This document shows positions 33,694 to 43,125 of a stretch of 64,000 bases of DNA, one piece after another. The notes beneath the pieces were generated by a model. That model was not told the DNA's origin and did not search any database. It saw only the letters and a list, made by a program, of their open reading frames with translations. The DNA lies in the NCBI RefSeq assembly GCF_000333895.2, contig NZ_ANFM02000016.1, forward strand, positions 62,001-126,000, read 5' to 3'. The stretch is from Grimontia indica (GTDB taxonomy: Bacteria > Pseudomonadota > Gammaproteobacteria > Enterobacterales > Vibrionaceae). Position 1 is the stretch's first letter. Each line of letters opens with the position of its first letter. Position numbers and translations under genes: made by a program.

Positions 33694-34365
33694 ATGAAAC
33701 TGTTTGTGTTTGACCACTGCCCGTTCTGCGTGAAAGCGATGATGGTTGCAGGCTTGAAGAAGATAGACTTGGAAATGGTTTATCTGCAAAACCACGACGT
33801 CGACGCCCGTATCGAAAAAGTCGGCGCCAACCTGGTTCCGATCCTTCAAAAAGAAGACGGTAGCTACATGGCAGAGAGTCTGGATATCGCCTCATACCTC
33901 GACAATCTCGACGGTAATCCAGCGATTGCTGAGGGCACAATGGGTGAGCGTATTTCAGCTTGGATGAACATTGCTGGCCAGTTCGGCTCACGCCTGATTT
34001 ATCCACGTTGGACGATGATTGAGTTGCCGGAATTCCAGAGTGAAGAAGCGAAAGCCTGGTTTACTAAAAACAAATCAGCCATGATCAAAATGTCTTTCGA
34101 TGAGGCGTTTGCTAACAGCGAAGAGTACATTGCTAAGCTGAATGTTGAACTGCTGAAACTTGATTGGTTGGTCCCACCTTCACAGCGCAACAACGTGCTG
34201 ACCTATGACGACATCAATATATTCCCATTCCTTCGAAACTACACAGTGACGAAAGGTTTGCGCTATCCAGGCAATGTTCGTCAGTACTTGGATGAAGTGT
34301 CCAAACTGACGGGTGTTGCGCTGTTCGATAGTGTGGCGGTTGGGGCGCCAATCGCGACAGCTTAA
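33694..34365 (+). CDS. grxB: Glutaredoxin 2
   Basis: A 223-residue GST-like glutaredoxin. The N-terminal thioredoxin fold has the active site CPFC (cysteines 9 and 12) in LFVFDHCPFCVKA. NLVPILQKEDG gives the cis-proline and MAESLDIASYLD the glutathione-binding turn; the C-terminal domain is all helical. Length matches E. coli GrxB (215) closely. AAAGGAT lies before the ATG. Single gene with its own terminator. It reduces disulfides and glutathione mixed disulfides in the cytoplasm. Confidence 0.93.
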   Translation: MKLFVFDHCPFCVKAMMVAGLKKIDLEMVYLQNHDVDARIEKVGANLVPILQKEDGSYMAESLDIASYLDNLDGNPAIAEGTMGERISAWMNIAGQFGSRLIYPRWTMIELPEFQSEEAKAWFTKNKSAMIKMSFDEAFANSEEYIAKLNVELLKLDWLVPPSQRNNVLTYDDINIFPFLRNYTVTKGLRYPGNVRQYLDEVSKLTGVALFDSVAVGAPIATA

Positions 34366-34380
34366 CTAGCAAAATTGAGA

Positions 34381-34412
34381 AAGAAGGGGCGAAATAGCGC
34401 CCCTTCTTTTTT
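34381..34412 (+). terminator. Terminator of grxB
   Basis: An 11 bp perfect stem AAGAAGGGGCG/CGCCCCTTCTT followed by T. Confidence 0.9.
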
Positions 34413-34599
34413 GGCCTTTCTTCCGCCTAATCTGCACTTACCGTCGATATTTCCTCGTGTATCAATGAACTAGAACAGTCCAAAATTGATGCGAATCATC
34501 TTCATTGATAATTCCGAGGATGGCTATCGGATAAATTAATTGTATTGAGTCGAAACCATGTGCTAAGTGTTTTCTATCCTCAGCGAAAGGAAAAAGCAC

Positions 34600-35601
34600 A
34601 TGCAAAGAAACAGTTTGGCAAGGTTAAGCAAAGCTGCATTGGCAGTTGGGTGGTTGTTTTCGTTGGATGTCATGGCTTCAGAAGATCTGCGGCAATTGGG
34701 CTTAAGTGTGTTTGGTGTCATGCCGATGGCTATGCCCAGCAGTGAGAACGACACGTCAGAACAAGTTGCACTGGGAAAAGCCCTTTACTTTGAAACCACG
34801 CTATCTGGCAATGGCAGTCAGTCGTGTAACAGTTGCCATGACCTGGATAAATCCGGCTCGGGTACAGAACCGTTATCGGTGTCTGTGGGGGCATTGGGAA
34901 AACAGGGTACCCGCAACAGCCTCACTACATGGAACGCAGGTTTCCAATTCGTACAATTTTGGGATGGCAGAGCGAAAACGTTGCATGAACAGGCCAGAAG
35001 CCCAATTCTGAACCCGATTGAAATGGCGCTGTCTACCGAAGAAGAAGCAGTGCGAAGACTGAAAGAGAAAGGCTACCAGTCTAAATTCGACCTTGCTTTT
35101 CCTCAGGATGAAAACCCACTGGTGTTCAATAACATCACGCAAGCTTTAGCGGCGTTCCAACGTACATTGGTGACGCAAGACAGATTTGATGAATGGCTGA
35201 TGGGTGACGACACCGCACTCTCAGCGCAGGAAAAGCGGGGAATGAAGCGGTTTATTACGGTGGGCTGTCATGCATGCCACAATGGCCCTTTGATGGGAGG
35301 CCAACTCTTTATGAAAATGGGGTTGGTGAATCCATATCCCAATGAAATCGACAAGGGAAGAGCGTCAGTGACTGGAAACAGCGCAGATAATTTCATCTTC
35401 AAAGTTCCCACGATGCGAAATGTCGGTCAGACTTCACCCTACTTTCACGATGGCGCAGTATTTTCGCTGGAACAGGCCGTGCGCGATACGGCGTGGCATC
35501 AACTGGGTGTCAAACTCAATGAGCAGGATGTTGACGACATGACAGCATTTCTGCGATCGCTCGACAATAAAAAGAAAATCGAATTCTCGAACCACGAATA
35601 A
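34600..35601 (+). CDS. Periplasmic di-haem cytochrome c peroxidase
   Basis: A 333-residue exported protein with a signal peptide (SKAALAVGWLFSLDVMA). The two haem motifs are CNSCH near residue 80 and CHACH near residue 227, and the family signature DFVPTMRN-like block reads IFKVPTMRNVGQTSPYFHDGAV. The length matches classical bacterial CcpA. It reduces hydrogen peroxide with electrons from cytochrome c. AAAGGA precedes the ATG by 8 nt. A MOSC protein gene follows after 12 nt and is probably co-transcribed. This is a second paralogue besides the lipoprotein at 12.6 kb. Confidence 0.9.
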   Translation: MQRNSLARLSKAALAVGWLFSLDVMASEDLRQLGLSVFGVMPMAMPSSENDTSEQVALGKALYFETTLSGNGSQSCNSCHDLDKSGSGTEPLSVSVGALGKQGTRNSLTTWNAGFQFVQFWDGRAKTLHEQARSPILNPIEMALSTEEEAVRRLKEKGYQSKFDLAFPQDENPLVFNNITQALAAFQRTLVTQDRFDEWLMGDDTALSAQEKRGMKRFITVGCHACHNGPLMGGQLFMKMGLVNPYPNEIDKGRASVTGNSADNFIFKVPTMRNVGQTSPYFHDGAVFSLEQAVRDTAWHQLGVKLNEQDVDDMTAFLRSLDNKKKIEFSNHE

Positions 35602-35613
35602 CAGGGAAGGACG

Positions 35614-36300
35614 ATGCAAAAAATGTATCCCATCAAGAAGGTCTTTACCGGAAAAGTGAAAAGTCAGTTTGGCATGATGACCGCCATGGGGAAGCAGCCG
35701 GTCGAAGGGGAGATATTCCTGTCCGTGCTGGGGCTTCAAGGGGATGAGTGCGCGTCTGACAAACACCATGGTGGTGTTGAAAGGGCATTGCATCAGTATC
35801 CTTCTGAGCATTATGACTTTTGGCGCACGAAGTTTGGTGATAAGGCCGACTGGCAGCCTGCAGGGATGGGTGAAAACATCAGCACTGAAGGCATGACAGA
35901 AGACGATGTCTGCATTGGTGATAAATATCAGTGGGGTAAAGCCGTAATTCAGGTAAGTCAGCCCCGATCACCTTGTTACAAGCTCAACAAGCGTTGGGAT
36001 GTAGAGACGTTTTCAGAGGTGATGCAGGAAACAGCCAAATGCGGCTGGTTGTACCGTGTGATCACGCCCGGGTTTGTCAGTGCTGCGGAGCCACTGATTT
36101 TGATTGAGCGCGCTGAAAACGCTTTGACCATCAAACAAACCTGCGATTACTACTTTGGTGATCCACTAAACCTGGAAGGCTTGAGATTAATTGCCGCACA
36201 GGAAGGGTTGTCCGCTAGCTGGACGCGTACCGTCCACAAACGCATGGAAACGCAGCAAGTAGAAGACTGGACGCCAAGGCTGAAAGGCATTTTCGCCTAA
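35614..36300 (+). CDS. MOSC domain protein, YiiM-like
   Basis: A 228-residue protein with a MOSC beta-barrel. EIFLSVLGLQGDECASDKHHGGVERALHQYP and MGENISTEGMTEDDVCIGD are the standard YiiM motifs. VSQPRSPCYKLNKRWD supplies the conserved cysteine that would bind molybdenum-bound sulfur. The C-terminal 3-alpha domain follows. YiiM in E. coli acts on N-hydroxylated compounds. The gene is 12 nt after the peroxidase, suggesting a joint oxidative-stress unit. AAGGA precedes the ATG. Confidence 0.9.
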   Translation: MQKMYPIKKVFTGKVKSQFGMMTAMGKQPVEGEIFLSVLGLQGDECASDKHHGGVERALHQYPSEHYDFWRTKFGDKADWQPAGMGENISTEGMTEDDVCIGDKYQWGKAVIQVSQPRSPCYKLNKRWDVETFSEVMQETAKCGWLYRVITPGFVSAAEPLILIERAENALTIKQTCDYYFGDPLNLEGLRLIAAQEGLSASWTRTVHKRMETQQVEDWTPRLKGIFA

Positions 36301-36302
36301 AC

Positions 36303-36336
36303 AAAAAAGCCGCGAACATGGTCGCGGCTTTTTTTT
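36303..36336 (+). terminator. Terminator of the peroxidase-MOSC unit
   Basis: Stem AAGCCGCGA/TCGCGGCTT with a 6 nt loop and a following T-run; also suitable for the convergent DUF2750 gene. Confidence 0.9.
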
Positions 36337-36350
36337 GGAAGTAATGACCT

Positions 36351-36704
36351 TTACAGGTACATCTTCGCCAGCTCAGAAGGCTCAACTTCTTTGCCTTCCA
36401 ACTCTGCATTCCAGTTGGTACCAACCAGCACGCCGTCTTCATCCAGCGTGATAAGCCAGTCTTCAACGAACACATCCAGTGGGATTTCAGTGATTTCGAA
36501 ATCAGCCCACTCATCGACGTTGTGTTGCGCAGCATCTTCTTTTGAAGACCAGAATGGCATCACTTCGCTTTCTTCGAACTCGCTCGAGTCGCAAGCCAGC
36601 CAGCCTTCCTCTTCGTTTTTCAGACCCCAAACCACGTTAGTACGCTTGGTTTCTTCAACGAACAACATCAGATTTGCCTGAACGTCTGCAGTTAGTTTGC
36701 TCAT
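36351..36704 (-). CDS. DUF2750 family protein
   Basis: A 117-residue acidic cytoplasmic protein. The segment EEEGWLACDSSEFEESEVMPFWSS and the closing LDEDGVLVGTNWNAELEGKEVEP match the DUF2750 family of marine gammaproteobacteria. Function unknown. It is a single gene convergent with the MOSC gene. The ribosome site is weak, but the chosen ATG gives the usual family length. Confidence 0.85.
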   Translation of the reverse strand: MSKLTADVQANLMLFVEETKRTNVVWGLKNEEEGWLACDSSEFEESEVMPFWSSKEDAAQHNVDEWADFEITEIPLDVFVEDWLITLDEDGVLVGTNWNAELEGKEVEPSELAKMYL

Positions 36705-36776
36705 TTTTCAATTCTCATGGGAAATTTCGCCGTTAGAGTAACACTTTCATTCCAAAGGTGCTTTATTCCTGTGTCG

Positions 36777-38120
36777 TTAATTCAGGAAATCACTGAATGG
36801 CATAGGCTTACTGGCCAATAATTCTGCGAATTGGCCCAGCCCTTCTTCAAACTGATCTCTTGAGCTGATAGCCATCAGCGACAGTCGGACGCAATTAGGG
36901 GTGTCACCGACTGAAAAATACCCGCCGTGACTGACAAGAATCGCTCTCTTTTTAGCTTCTTCTACCAATCTGTCTACTCGCCAATGCTCCGGCAACTTCA
37001 GCCAGATATGAAAACCCGACGCTGTGTCGTAGAAGTCTTTGAGGATATTTGCTGCCAGAGTTTGGCGATACTCAGCCTCGCGAAGTTGTGCTCGTGCCAG
37101 TTCAAAGGCGGAGCCTTGTTCTATCAGGTCTGTCGCAGCGGCGAAATTAATGGGAGAAGCCAGCCAGATGTTCGCGCGGATATGAGCTGCCAGAACAGGC
37201 AGCAAGGTATCCGGTGCTTTGATATAACCGCAGCGCATCGCCGGACTGACAGCTTTCGACAAACTGGTGATATAGATGCTTTGCTGCGGCAGCAGGTCAG
37301 AAATAGCCGGGATAGGAGCATTATTCAGGAAGGCATAGATGTCATCTTCGACCAGATAAGTTGCAGAGGCTTTGATGACGTCGGCGATTGCCTGACGTCT
37401 TGAAACAGACATGGTGATGCCAGTCGGGTTTTGGTGTGAGGGAATGCAGATAACCAGCTTCGGGGAGTGCTGCTTGATCACCTTCCTCAAATGTTTGGGA
37501 CAGAGGCCATCTTCATCAAGGTTAACACCGACAACTTCTCGGCCAGCGAGATTGGCAATCGCCAGAATGCCGGGGTATGTCAGCGCTTCGACCGCGATGG
37601 TGTCCCCAGGCTCTGTCAGGGTTTCAACTAAGAGCGACAATGCGTGCTGCGCACCGTTTGTTAGCAGTACATTCTCGGAGCTTGCAGATTGAAGGCCATG
37701 TTTCTGTAACCAGATTGCTCCGGCCGCCCGGTGGGAAGAATGGCCTGAGTCATCAGCATACGCGAGTAACGTCGGTGAAAGGGTTTCAGCTGCCCGGGAG
37801 TATGCCTGAGTAAGTGCATTGAGGTTCAAACCCAAACAGGGCTGGAGAATAGAAAAGTTAAAATCTAATTCCTGATGTTGAGGTTGGATAACCTGACTAA
37901 GAGCAGACTTGTCCCTAACGAAGGTACCACGCCCAACAAATGATTCAACGCGCCCTAACTCCGCCAGCAGCTTGTAGGCTTTTGAAACAGTGGCTGGCGT
38001 GGTGCCAAGTTCATTGGCCAATTCCCTGTGAGGCGGTAGTTTGGCCCCAGCAGCGTAAATACCTTGCTCGATTCGAGAGGTTATCTGATTGGCAATGTCT
38101 TTGAATTTGGTTTCACTCAA
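36777..38120 (-). CDS. MocR-type regulator (GntR winged helix fused to aminotransferase)
   Basis: A 447-residue protein. Residues about 5-70 form a GntR winged helix (LPPHRELANELGTTPATVSKAYKLLAE). The remainder is a fold-type I aminotransferase domain with PSHQNPTGITMS and the PLP lysine in YITSLSKAVSPAMRCGYI. MocR proteins use bound PLP and an amine ligand to control adjacent genes. It is divergent from a beta-hydroxyacid dehydrogenase across a 186 bp gap containing a 16 bp perfect palindrome, so that gene is the likely target along with itself. Confidence 0.9.
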   Translation of the reverse strand: MSETKFKDIANQITSRIEQGIYAAGAKLPPHRELANELGTTPATVSKAYKLLAELGRVESFVGRGTFVRDKSALSQVIQPQHQELDFNFSILQPCLGLNLNALTQAYSRAAETLSPTLLAYADDSGHSSHRAAGAIWLQKHGLQSASSENVLLTNGAQHALSLLVETLTEPGDTIAVEALTYPGILAIANLAGREVVGVNLDEDGLCPKHLRKVIKQHSPKLVICIPSHQNPTGITMSVSRRQAIADVIKASATYLVEDDIYAFLNNAPIPAISDLLPQQSIYITSLSKAVSPAMRCGYIKAPDTLLPVLAAHIRANIWLASPINFAAATDLIEQGSAFELARAQLREAEYRQTLAANILKDFYDTASGFHIWLKLPEHWRVDRLVEEAKKRAILVSHGGYFSVGDTPNCVRLSLMAISSRDQFEEGLGQFAELLASKPMPFSDFLN

Positions 38121-38210
38121 AAGGTCTTCCCTGTGTCTGCTCGCGGCATGGACTAAATTATGACCAAAGGTACGAATAATTGAAATAACTTAATTATGTC
38201 ATTATTTAAA

Positions 38211-38226
38211 ATTGACATATGTCAAT
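38211..38226. promoter_or_regulatory. Perfect 16 bp palindrome in the mocR divergent promoter
   Basis: ATTGACATATGTCAAT, lying 90 bp from the mocR start and 80 bp from the dehydrogenase start. The core TGACATATGTCA recurs at 58065-58076. Confidence 0.55.
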
Positions 38227-38306
38227 TGATGCAATTATAGTCGCTCAAGAGATAGTTAAACAACCTCCATTACGGACATCAACGAATACCAAAAGGAGAA
38301 GTCATC

Positions 38307-39179
38307 ATGGCTCAGGAAAAAGTCGCATTTATCGGTCTCGGCGTTATGGGCTATCCGATGGCTGGCCATCTCAAAAACGCTGGATTCAATACCACCGTTT
38401 ACAACCGTACCACTGCAAAAGCTCAAGCCTGGGCAGATGAATACAAAGGTGACTTTGCCGTTACGCCACGTGAGGCGGCACAAGACTGTGATGTGGTATT
38501 TGTGTGTGTTGGCAATGATGATGATGTCCGCAGCGTGATTTATGGCGATGATGGCGTACTGGCCAGTATGAAAGCAGGGAGTGTGCTGGTGGATCACACC
38601 ACTACATCTGCAACATTGGCCGAAGAGCTCGCCGAAGCATGCAAGGAGAAAAGTGTTCACTTTATTGATGCGCCAGTCTCAGGCGGTCAGGCAGGTGCGG
38701 AAAATGGCGTGTTAACCGTGATGTGTGGCGGCGACCAGACAGTCTTTGATGCGGTGAAACCTGTGATTGATGCTTACGCCAAGCAAGCCGTTTTGATGGG
38801 CAAAAATGGCCAGGGTCAGCGCTGTAAAATGGCCAATCAAATTTGCATCACGGGTATCTTGCAAGGATTAAGTGAAGCGCTAATTCTGGCGCAAGCATCG
38901 GGTTTGGATATCGAACAAATGGTCAACGTGCTTAAGCATGGCGCAGCGGGTTCGTGGCAGATGGAAAACCGTGCTGTCACCATGGCGCAGGACAAATTCG
39001 ATTTTGGATTTGCTATCGACTGGATGCGTAAAGACTTGGGGATATGTTTGGATGAGGCCACTGGCAAGGGTATTGAATTACCACTCACCAAAGAGGTAGA
39101 TGAAAAATACGCCAGCCTTCAAGCGCAAGGGCTTGGAAGAATGGATACCTCTGTGCTGATTAAAGCCAGCCAGAAATAA
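38307..39179 (+). CDS. NAD(P)-dependent beta-hydroxyacid dehydrogenase
   Basis: A 290-residue member of the 3-hydroxyisobutyrate dehydrogenase family. The nucleotide site is VAFIGLGVMGYPMAGHL (residues 6-22), the substrate-binding signature is FIDAPVSGGQAGAENG, and the catalytic lysine is in GQGQRCKMANQ. It may act on 3-hydroxyisobutyrate, tartronate semialdehyde or a related acid; the sequence alone does not decide. AAGGAG lies 9 nt before the ATG. It has its own terminator and is divergent from the MocR regulator. Confidence 0.9.
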   Translation: MAQEKVAFIGLGVMGYPMAGHLKNAGFNTTVYNRTTAKAQAWADEYKGDFAVTPREAAQDCDVVFVCVGNDDDVRSVIYGDDGVLASMKAGSVLVDHTTTSATLAEELAEACKEKSVHFIDAPVSGGQAGAENGVLTVMCGGDQTVFDAVKPVIDAYAKQAVLMGKNGQGQRCKMANQICITGILQGLSEALILAQASGLDIEQMVNVLKHGAAGSWQMENRAVTMAQDKFDFGFAIDWMRKDLGICLDEATGKGIELPLTKEVDEKYASLQAQGLGRMDTSVLIKASQK

Positions 39180-39191
39180 GAGCCGAAAATA

Positions 39192-39223
39192 AAAAAGGCC
39201 AGAGCGATTGCTCTGGCCTTTTT
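39192..39223 (+). terminator. Terminator of the dehydrogenase gene
   Basis: A 14 bp perfect stem (five A, GGCCAGAGC / GCTCTGGCC, five T) with a GATT loop. Confidence 0.92.
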
Positions 39224-39239
39224 AGTTGTTTTGAGTGTT

Positions 39240-39402
39240 ATACCAATCGTCGTAAATATCTGCTCATCCTAGCTTGTTAAAATGCTCGATAACTGCGTTG
39301 AAAAATTTGATTGTAGAATAACTACTTATCGAAATTTTTTAGCCTTGTTCTCGAGCATTTTTCCTGCGCTATTTCTGACCATCTACCTACTGTGATTGGT
39401 AT
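39240..39402. mobile_element. MITE-like element with ATACCAATC ends
   Basis: About 163 bp bounded by ATACCAATC (39240-39248) and GATTGGTAT (39394-39402). Inside, ATGCTCGATAACTGCG... and its imperfect complement ending ...TTCTCGAGCAT form a roughly 27 bp stem. There is no coding potential. The right terminal repeat touches the stop codon of ask, so the element may supply the 3' end or terminator of the ectoine operon. I recall similar ends in other marine gammaproteobacteria but cannot name the family. Confidence 0.65.
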
Positions 39403-40820
39403 TAAGCGACTTGCTTGTCTTTCTTCGCTGTTTGCACAAAAAACTCGTCGTGTAGTGCGCGAATAGCACCTTCATACATCTCGTCTTTTACCACGAACTG
39501 CACGTTCACGTTGCGCATTGAAGAGTGGACAGCAATCGGTGAAATATCGCTGTTCATCAGTGCCAGCACACCTTTGCTCAAGGTAGTGTTGGTATTGATC
39601 TGCGAACCAATCGCGGAAATCAGAGCAACCATGTGGCTCGTGATTGTCGAGTCAGGGAAGAGTTTTTCTGCGCGGTAGAGTAGCTTGTTAAGGTTCTTGG
39701 CGACGCCGCTCAGGTAGTAAGTGAGGGAGTTGGCACTCATCTCTTTACCGACCAGATTTACGCTTTCGTCAGCGATCATCTCCATCAGTTCATAGCCAAC
39801 GTTATCAACGTTACCCACCATTGCCTGATCAAAAATGTGCAGGGCGAAAACCTTGTCGCGACCTGCAATGATCTCGATCTTTTCGGAATCTGGCTGGTAA
39901 GCCTGAGAGATCAACGTGCCTTTGTGCTCTGGCTCAAAGGTGTTTTTGATCTGTAGCGGAATTTCTTTTTTACGAAGACCGGAAGCTGCGTTCGGGTGGA
40001 TGGCTTCCATGCCGAGGTTGGCTAGCTGGTCTGCGACATCAAAATTGCTTTGGCCGATGGGTAATACGTTTTCTGGGCCTGCAATGCGAGGATCTGCGCT
40101 GCTGAGGTGATACTCCTTATGGATAATCGCCAGATCTGCAGAGGTTTGGCAGGCAATGCGGCTGAAGGTCATTTCGCTGTAACCGCGATCGTAGGTCTTC
40201 ATCAGGCCTTCGTCACAGTAGGCGTAGCCAGTCACAATTGGCAGCTCGGTAGTGACATCAATCTCTTTAAACGCTTCAACAATCACTTCATCCAGCGTGC
40301 CGGAAAGCGTGTTGTCCCATCCTGAGAGATCCACAAACTTGGCATTTACACCAAGAGTTCTTAGCTTCAGAGCAGTGTTGTAAGCGCTGTGGGCTTCGCC
40401 GATTGAAGATAAAAACTCTCGGATTTGTGGCAGGTATTGGCGCAGCGTGAACTGACCATAGCTGCAGGTCGCCAGAATGTTGGAAATACAGTCTTTGGCA
40501 TCTTTCAGACGCTCAGCAATGAAGTTGTCTGCACGGGTGCGGTTGAGCGGATCTGCAAACAGGTTTTCATTGATCATTTTCAAACGCACTTCGAGCGCAT
40601 CGATCGCATCTGCCCATTGTTCATCACGCTTAGCAACCAGTTGGTAGATGCCTGGCTCGCCAGAACGCTTGCTTTCAAGTAGGGCATCAGTAATACCGCC
40701 ATAGGCTGAAACCACAAATACACGGTTATACGGATTCTTGGGGCGAAGGAAAATGTTGTCCAATACGGCATCAAATGCCGACATAGACGTGCCGCCGATT
40801 TTCTCAACGGTGTAAGTCAT
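39402..40820 (-). CDS. ask: Ectoine-associated aspartate kinase
   Basis: A 472-residue aspartokinase of the ectoine-operon type. It opens MTYTVEKIGGTSMSAFDAVL, with the kinase motif FSRIACQTSADLAIIHKEYH replacing the more usual D-rich block. Two C-terminal ACT domains begin near residue 315 (IEIIAGRDKVFALHIFD). It makes aspartyl phosphate for diaminobutyrate and ectoine under osmotic stress and is typically less feedback-inhibited than housekeeping enzymes. It is last in ectA-ectB-ectC-ask. AAGGAT precedes the ATG. The last base of the adjoining MITE and the stop codon overlap. Confidence 0.92.
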   Translation of the reverse strand: MTYTVEKIGGTSMSAFDAVLDNIFLRPKNPYNRVFVVSAYGGITDALLESKRSGEPGIYQLVAKRDEQWADAIDALEVRLKMINENLFADPLNRTRADNFIAERLKDAKDCISNILATCSYGQFTLRQYLPQIREFLSSIGEAHSAYNTALKLRTLGVNAKFVDLSGWDNTLSGTLDEVIVEAFKEIDVTTELPIVTGYAYCDEGLMKTYDRGYSEMTFSRIACQTSADLAIIHKEYHLSSADPRIAGPENVLPIGQSNFDVADQLANLGMEAIHPNAASGLRKKEIPLQIKNTFEPEHKGTLISQAYQPDSEKIEIIAGRDKVFALHIFDQAMVGNVDNVGYELMEMIADESVNLVGKEMSANSLTYYLSGVAKNLNKLLYRAEKLFPDSTITSHMVALISAIGSQINTNTTLSKGVLALMNSDISPIAVHSSMRNVNVQFVVKDEMYEGAIRALHDEFFVQTAKKDKQVA

Positions 40821-40889
40821 AATTGCAATCCTTGTCTGTCGTAAATAGAAAAAAGGGGGCAAATGGCCCCCAAAAGACGCTAATTTTTA

Positions 40890-41276
40890 TTAATCTACCA
40901 GCGGATAAACGCCGTTTTCATCGTGAACTTCTTGTCCAGTAATTGGCGGGTTAAAGACACACGCCATTACCATGTCCGCACCTTCGTAAGCGCGAAGGAA
41001 GTGTTCATCGTGTTTGTCCAGAATGTAAAGTGTGCCCGGTTTGATTGGGTAAGTTTCGCCCCCTACCACTTCGATTTCACCTTCACCAGACATGCAGTAC
41101 ACAGACTCCAAGTGGTTTTTGTAGTGAATGTGAGTTTCAGTACCTTTAAAGATGGTCGTGATGTGGAATGAAAACCCCATCTGGTCATCTTTCAGCAGCA
41201 TACGAACACTTTCCCAGGTTTCTGATGCTACGCGGCGTTCGCTATTTCTACACTCTTCCAGAGTTCTTACGATCAT
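40890..41276 (-). CDS. ectC: Ectoine synthase
   Basis: A 128-residue cupin that closes N-gamma-acetyl-diaminobutyrate into ectoine. [21 protein letters not shown] is the metal-binding cupin motif. Tyr52 and Glu57, recalled as metal ligands of characterised enzymes, are at the expected positions, with His92 in [10 protein letters not shown]. The length is standard. It lies 14 nt after ectB on the minus strand. Confidence 0.95.
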   Translation of the reverse strand: MIVRTLEECRNSERRVASETWESVRMLLKDDQMGFSFHITTIFKGTETHIHYKNHLESVYCMSGEGEIEVVGGETYPIKPGTLYILDKHDEHFLRAYEGADMVMACVFNPPITGQEVHDENGVYPLVD

Positions 41277-41290
41277 GTTTCTTATTTCCC

Positions 41291-42556
41291 TTAAGACGCT
41301 TTGCGGGTAAGTTCATTAGCAACTTCCTGAGCTGCTTTTTCAAAGATGTGCAGGCCTTGCTCAAGCTCTGACTCACTGATTGTCAGCGGACAGAAGAACT
41401 TCACGACTTCATCGTCAGGGCCCGCGGTTTCAATGATCATGCCTTTCTCAAAGCAACGACGTGAAATCGCGCTGGCGATATCACCGCTTTTACACTCAAT
41501 ACCTTGCATCATGCCGCGGCCTTTTGCGCGAACGAACAGAGAAGAAAGTTGCTTCAGCGAACGGTCGATAGTCTTGGAGACCTGTTGGCTGCGCTCAGCA
41601 ATGTGGCCTTCGAAATCATCATTCTGCCAGTAATGCTCAATCGCTTTTGTTGCCGTAACGAAGGCGTGGTTGTTACCACGGAAAGTACCGTTGTGTTCAG
41701 CTGGAAGCCATTTGTCCAACTCAGGCTTAAGCAGCACAAGCGCCATTGGCAGACCGTATCCGCCGATAGACTTAGACAGGGTCACAATGTCTGGGTTGAT
41801 ACCAGAAGGTTCGAAGCTGAAGAAGGTGCCAGTGCGGCCACAACCAGCCTGAATATCATCAACGATCAACAGAATGCCGTGGGCTTTACAGATTTTGCTC
41901 AGCTTCTGTAGCCACTCGTTTGAAGCGACATTCAGACCACCTTCACCTTGTAGGGTTTCCAGCAGCACTGCTGCAGGTTTATCAAGACCACTTGAGTTGT
42001 CGTTCAGCATGGCTTCGAACAGCGCAAGGCCATCAATGCCAGCATAGTCTTCATAAGGAATGCGGGACGTGCCAAACAACGGAGTGCCGGCACCACCGCG
42101 GTGGTGTTGGTTACCGGTAGCTGTCAGTGCGCCCATGGTGCACCCATGGAAACCGTTGGTGAAAGTCACGATGTTGGTTCGGCCCGTCACTTTGCGAGCC
42201 AACTTCATCGCTGCTTCTACTGCATTCGTACCGGTAGGGCCGGTGAACTGCACTTTGTAATCAAGATTTCGTGGCGCGAAGATGTGATTACGGAGTGCGG
42301 TTAGGAAAGCAGCTTTGGCTTCGGTAAACATATCCAGGCCATGGGTAATGCCGTCGTTGGAAATGTATTCGACCAAGGCTTCTTTCAGAATTGGGTTGTT
42401 ATGGCCGTAGTTCAGCGAACCTGCGCCGGCCAGAAAATCAATGTAGCGTGCTCCTGAGTCTGTGGTCAGCCAGCACCCTTTTGCCGAGGTAAAGACAACA
42501 GGGAAGCTATTGCAATATGACTTAACGTTTGACTCTTGCTTGTTAAAAATTTCCAT
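41291..42556 (-). CDS. ectB: Diaminobutyrate-2-oxoglutarate transaminase
   Basis: A 421-residue class III aminotransferase. The PLP lysine is K262 in [38 protein letters not shown] and [19 protein letters not shown] are the usual EctB blocks. It converts aspartate semialdehyde to L-2,4-diaminobutyrate. It lies 32 nt downstream of ectA and 14 nt before ectC in one operon. Confidence 0.96.
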   Translation of the reverse strand: MEIFNKQESNVKSYCNSFPVVFTSAKGCWLTTDSGARYIDFLAGAGSLNYGHNNPILKEALVEYISNDGITHGLDMFTEAKAAFLTALRNHIFAPRNLDYKVQFTGPTGTNAVEAAMKLARKVTGRTNIVTFTNGFHGCTMGALTATGNQHHRGGAGTPLFGTSRIPYEDYAGIDGLALFEAMLNDNSSGLDKPAAVLLETLQGEGGLNVASNEWLQKLSKICKAHGILLIVDDIQAGCGRTGTFFSFEPSGINPDIVTLSKSIGGYGLPMALVLLKPELDKWLPAEHNGTFRGNNHAFVTATKAIEHYWQNDDFEGHIAERSQQVSKTIDRSLKQLSSLFVRAKGRGMMQGIECKSGDIASAISRRCFEKGMIIETAGPDDEVVKFFCPLTISESELEQGLHIFEKAAQEVANELTRKAS

Positions 42557-42588
42557 TTGGAATCCATTTTATATTTTTAAGAATGGTT

Positions 42589-43125
42589 TTATTTCAGAGG
42601 AATGCGGAACAAAAACTCCGTGTCGTGTTTTCCTTTGAAATGCTGTTTTTCGTCCAGAAACACTGTGACTTCACCGTTTTCACCATGTGCGGCGTCGAGC
42701 TTGCGGAATAAGCTCCAGGAGCCTTTATTGGATCCAGTGATAGTGGTTTCTACAACATTGACGTCTGAGAGGTGATCGCGCATCAAAAGCTCTTGCAGCA
42801 TTTGAAAAGCGAGACCTTTGCCGCGTGCTTCTGGAGAAACAGCGACTTGCCAGACAAACAGCTCATTAGGGGCTTCTGGCTTTAAGTATCCAGAAATGAA
42901 TCCGGCTACAGAACCCTTGTGCTCTGCGAGGATGCAGGTCTTATTGAAGTGGGAAGATTGAAGGAAATTGCAGTACGAGGAGTTTTCATCGAGTGGGGGA
43001 CAACTGGCGATAAGCTCGTGGATCCTGATGCCATCTTCGATTCGCGGAATGCGAAATACCCAGGCGTCGTTTTCCGTCCTCAAACGCGTCAATGTCGCGC
43101 TCTGGTGTATCGTCTCGGTACTCAT
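42589..43125 (-). CDS. ectA: Diaminobutyrate acetyltransferase
   Basis: A 178-residue GNAT enzyme, first in the ectoine operon. The acetyl-CoA loop is VAVSPEARGKGLAFQML and the substrate region includes ITGSNKGSWSLFRKLD, a strong EctA signature. It acetylates L-2,4-diaminobutyrate at the gamma amino group. AAAGGA lies about 12 nt before the ATG. Its promoter must lie in the 570 bp gap shared with the GAPDH gene. Confidence 0.95.
   Translation of the reverse strand: MSTETIHQSATLTRLRTENDAWVFRIPRIEDGIRIHELIASCPPLDENSSYCNFLQSSHFNKTCILAEHKGSVAGFISGYLKPEAPNELFVWQVAVSPEARGKGLAFQMLQELLMRDHLSDVNVVETTITGSNKGSWSLFRKLDAAHGENGEVTVFLDEKQHFKGKHDTEFLFRIPLK

Noticed and set aside
38837-39091. Antisense frames over the dehydrogenase, ectoine and EF-G genes
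   Set aside because: They are mirror frames of strongly conserved genes without ribosome sites or recognisable domains.
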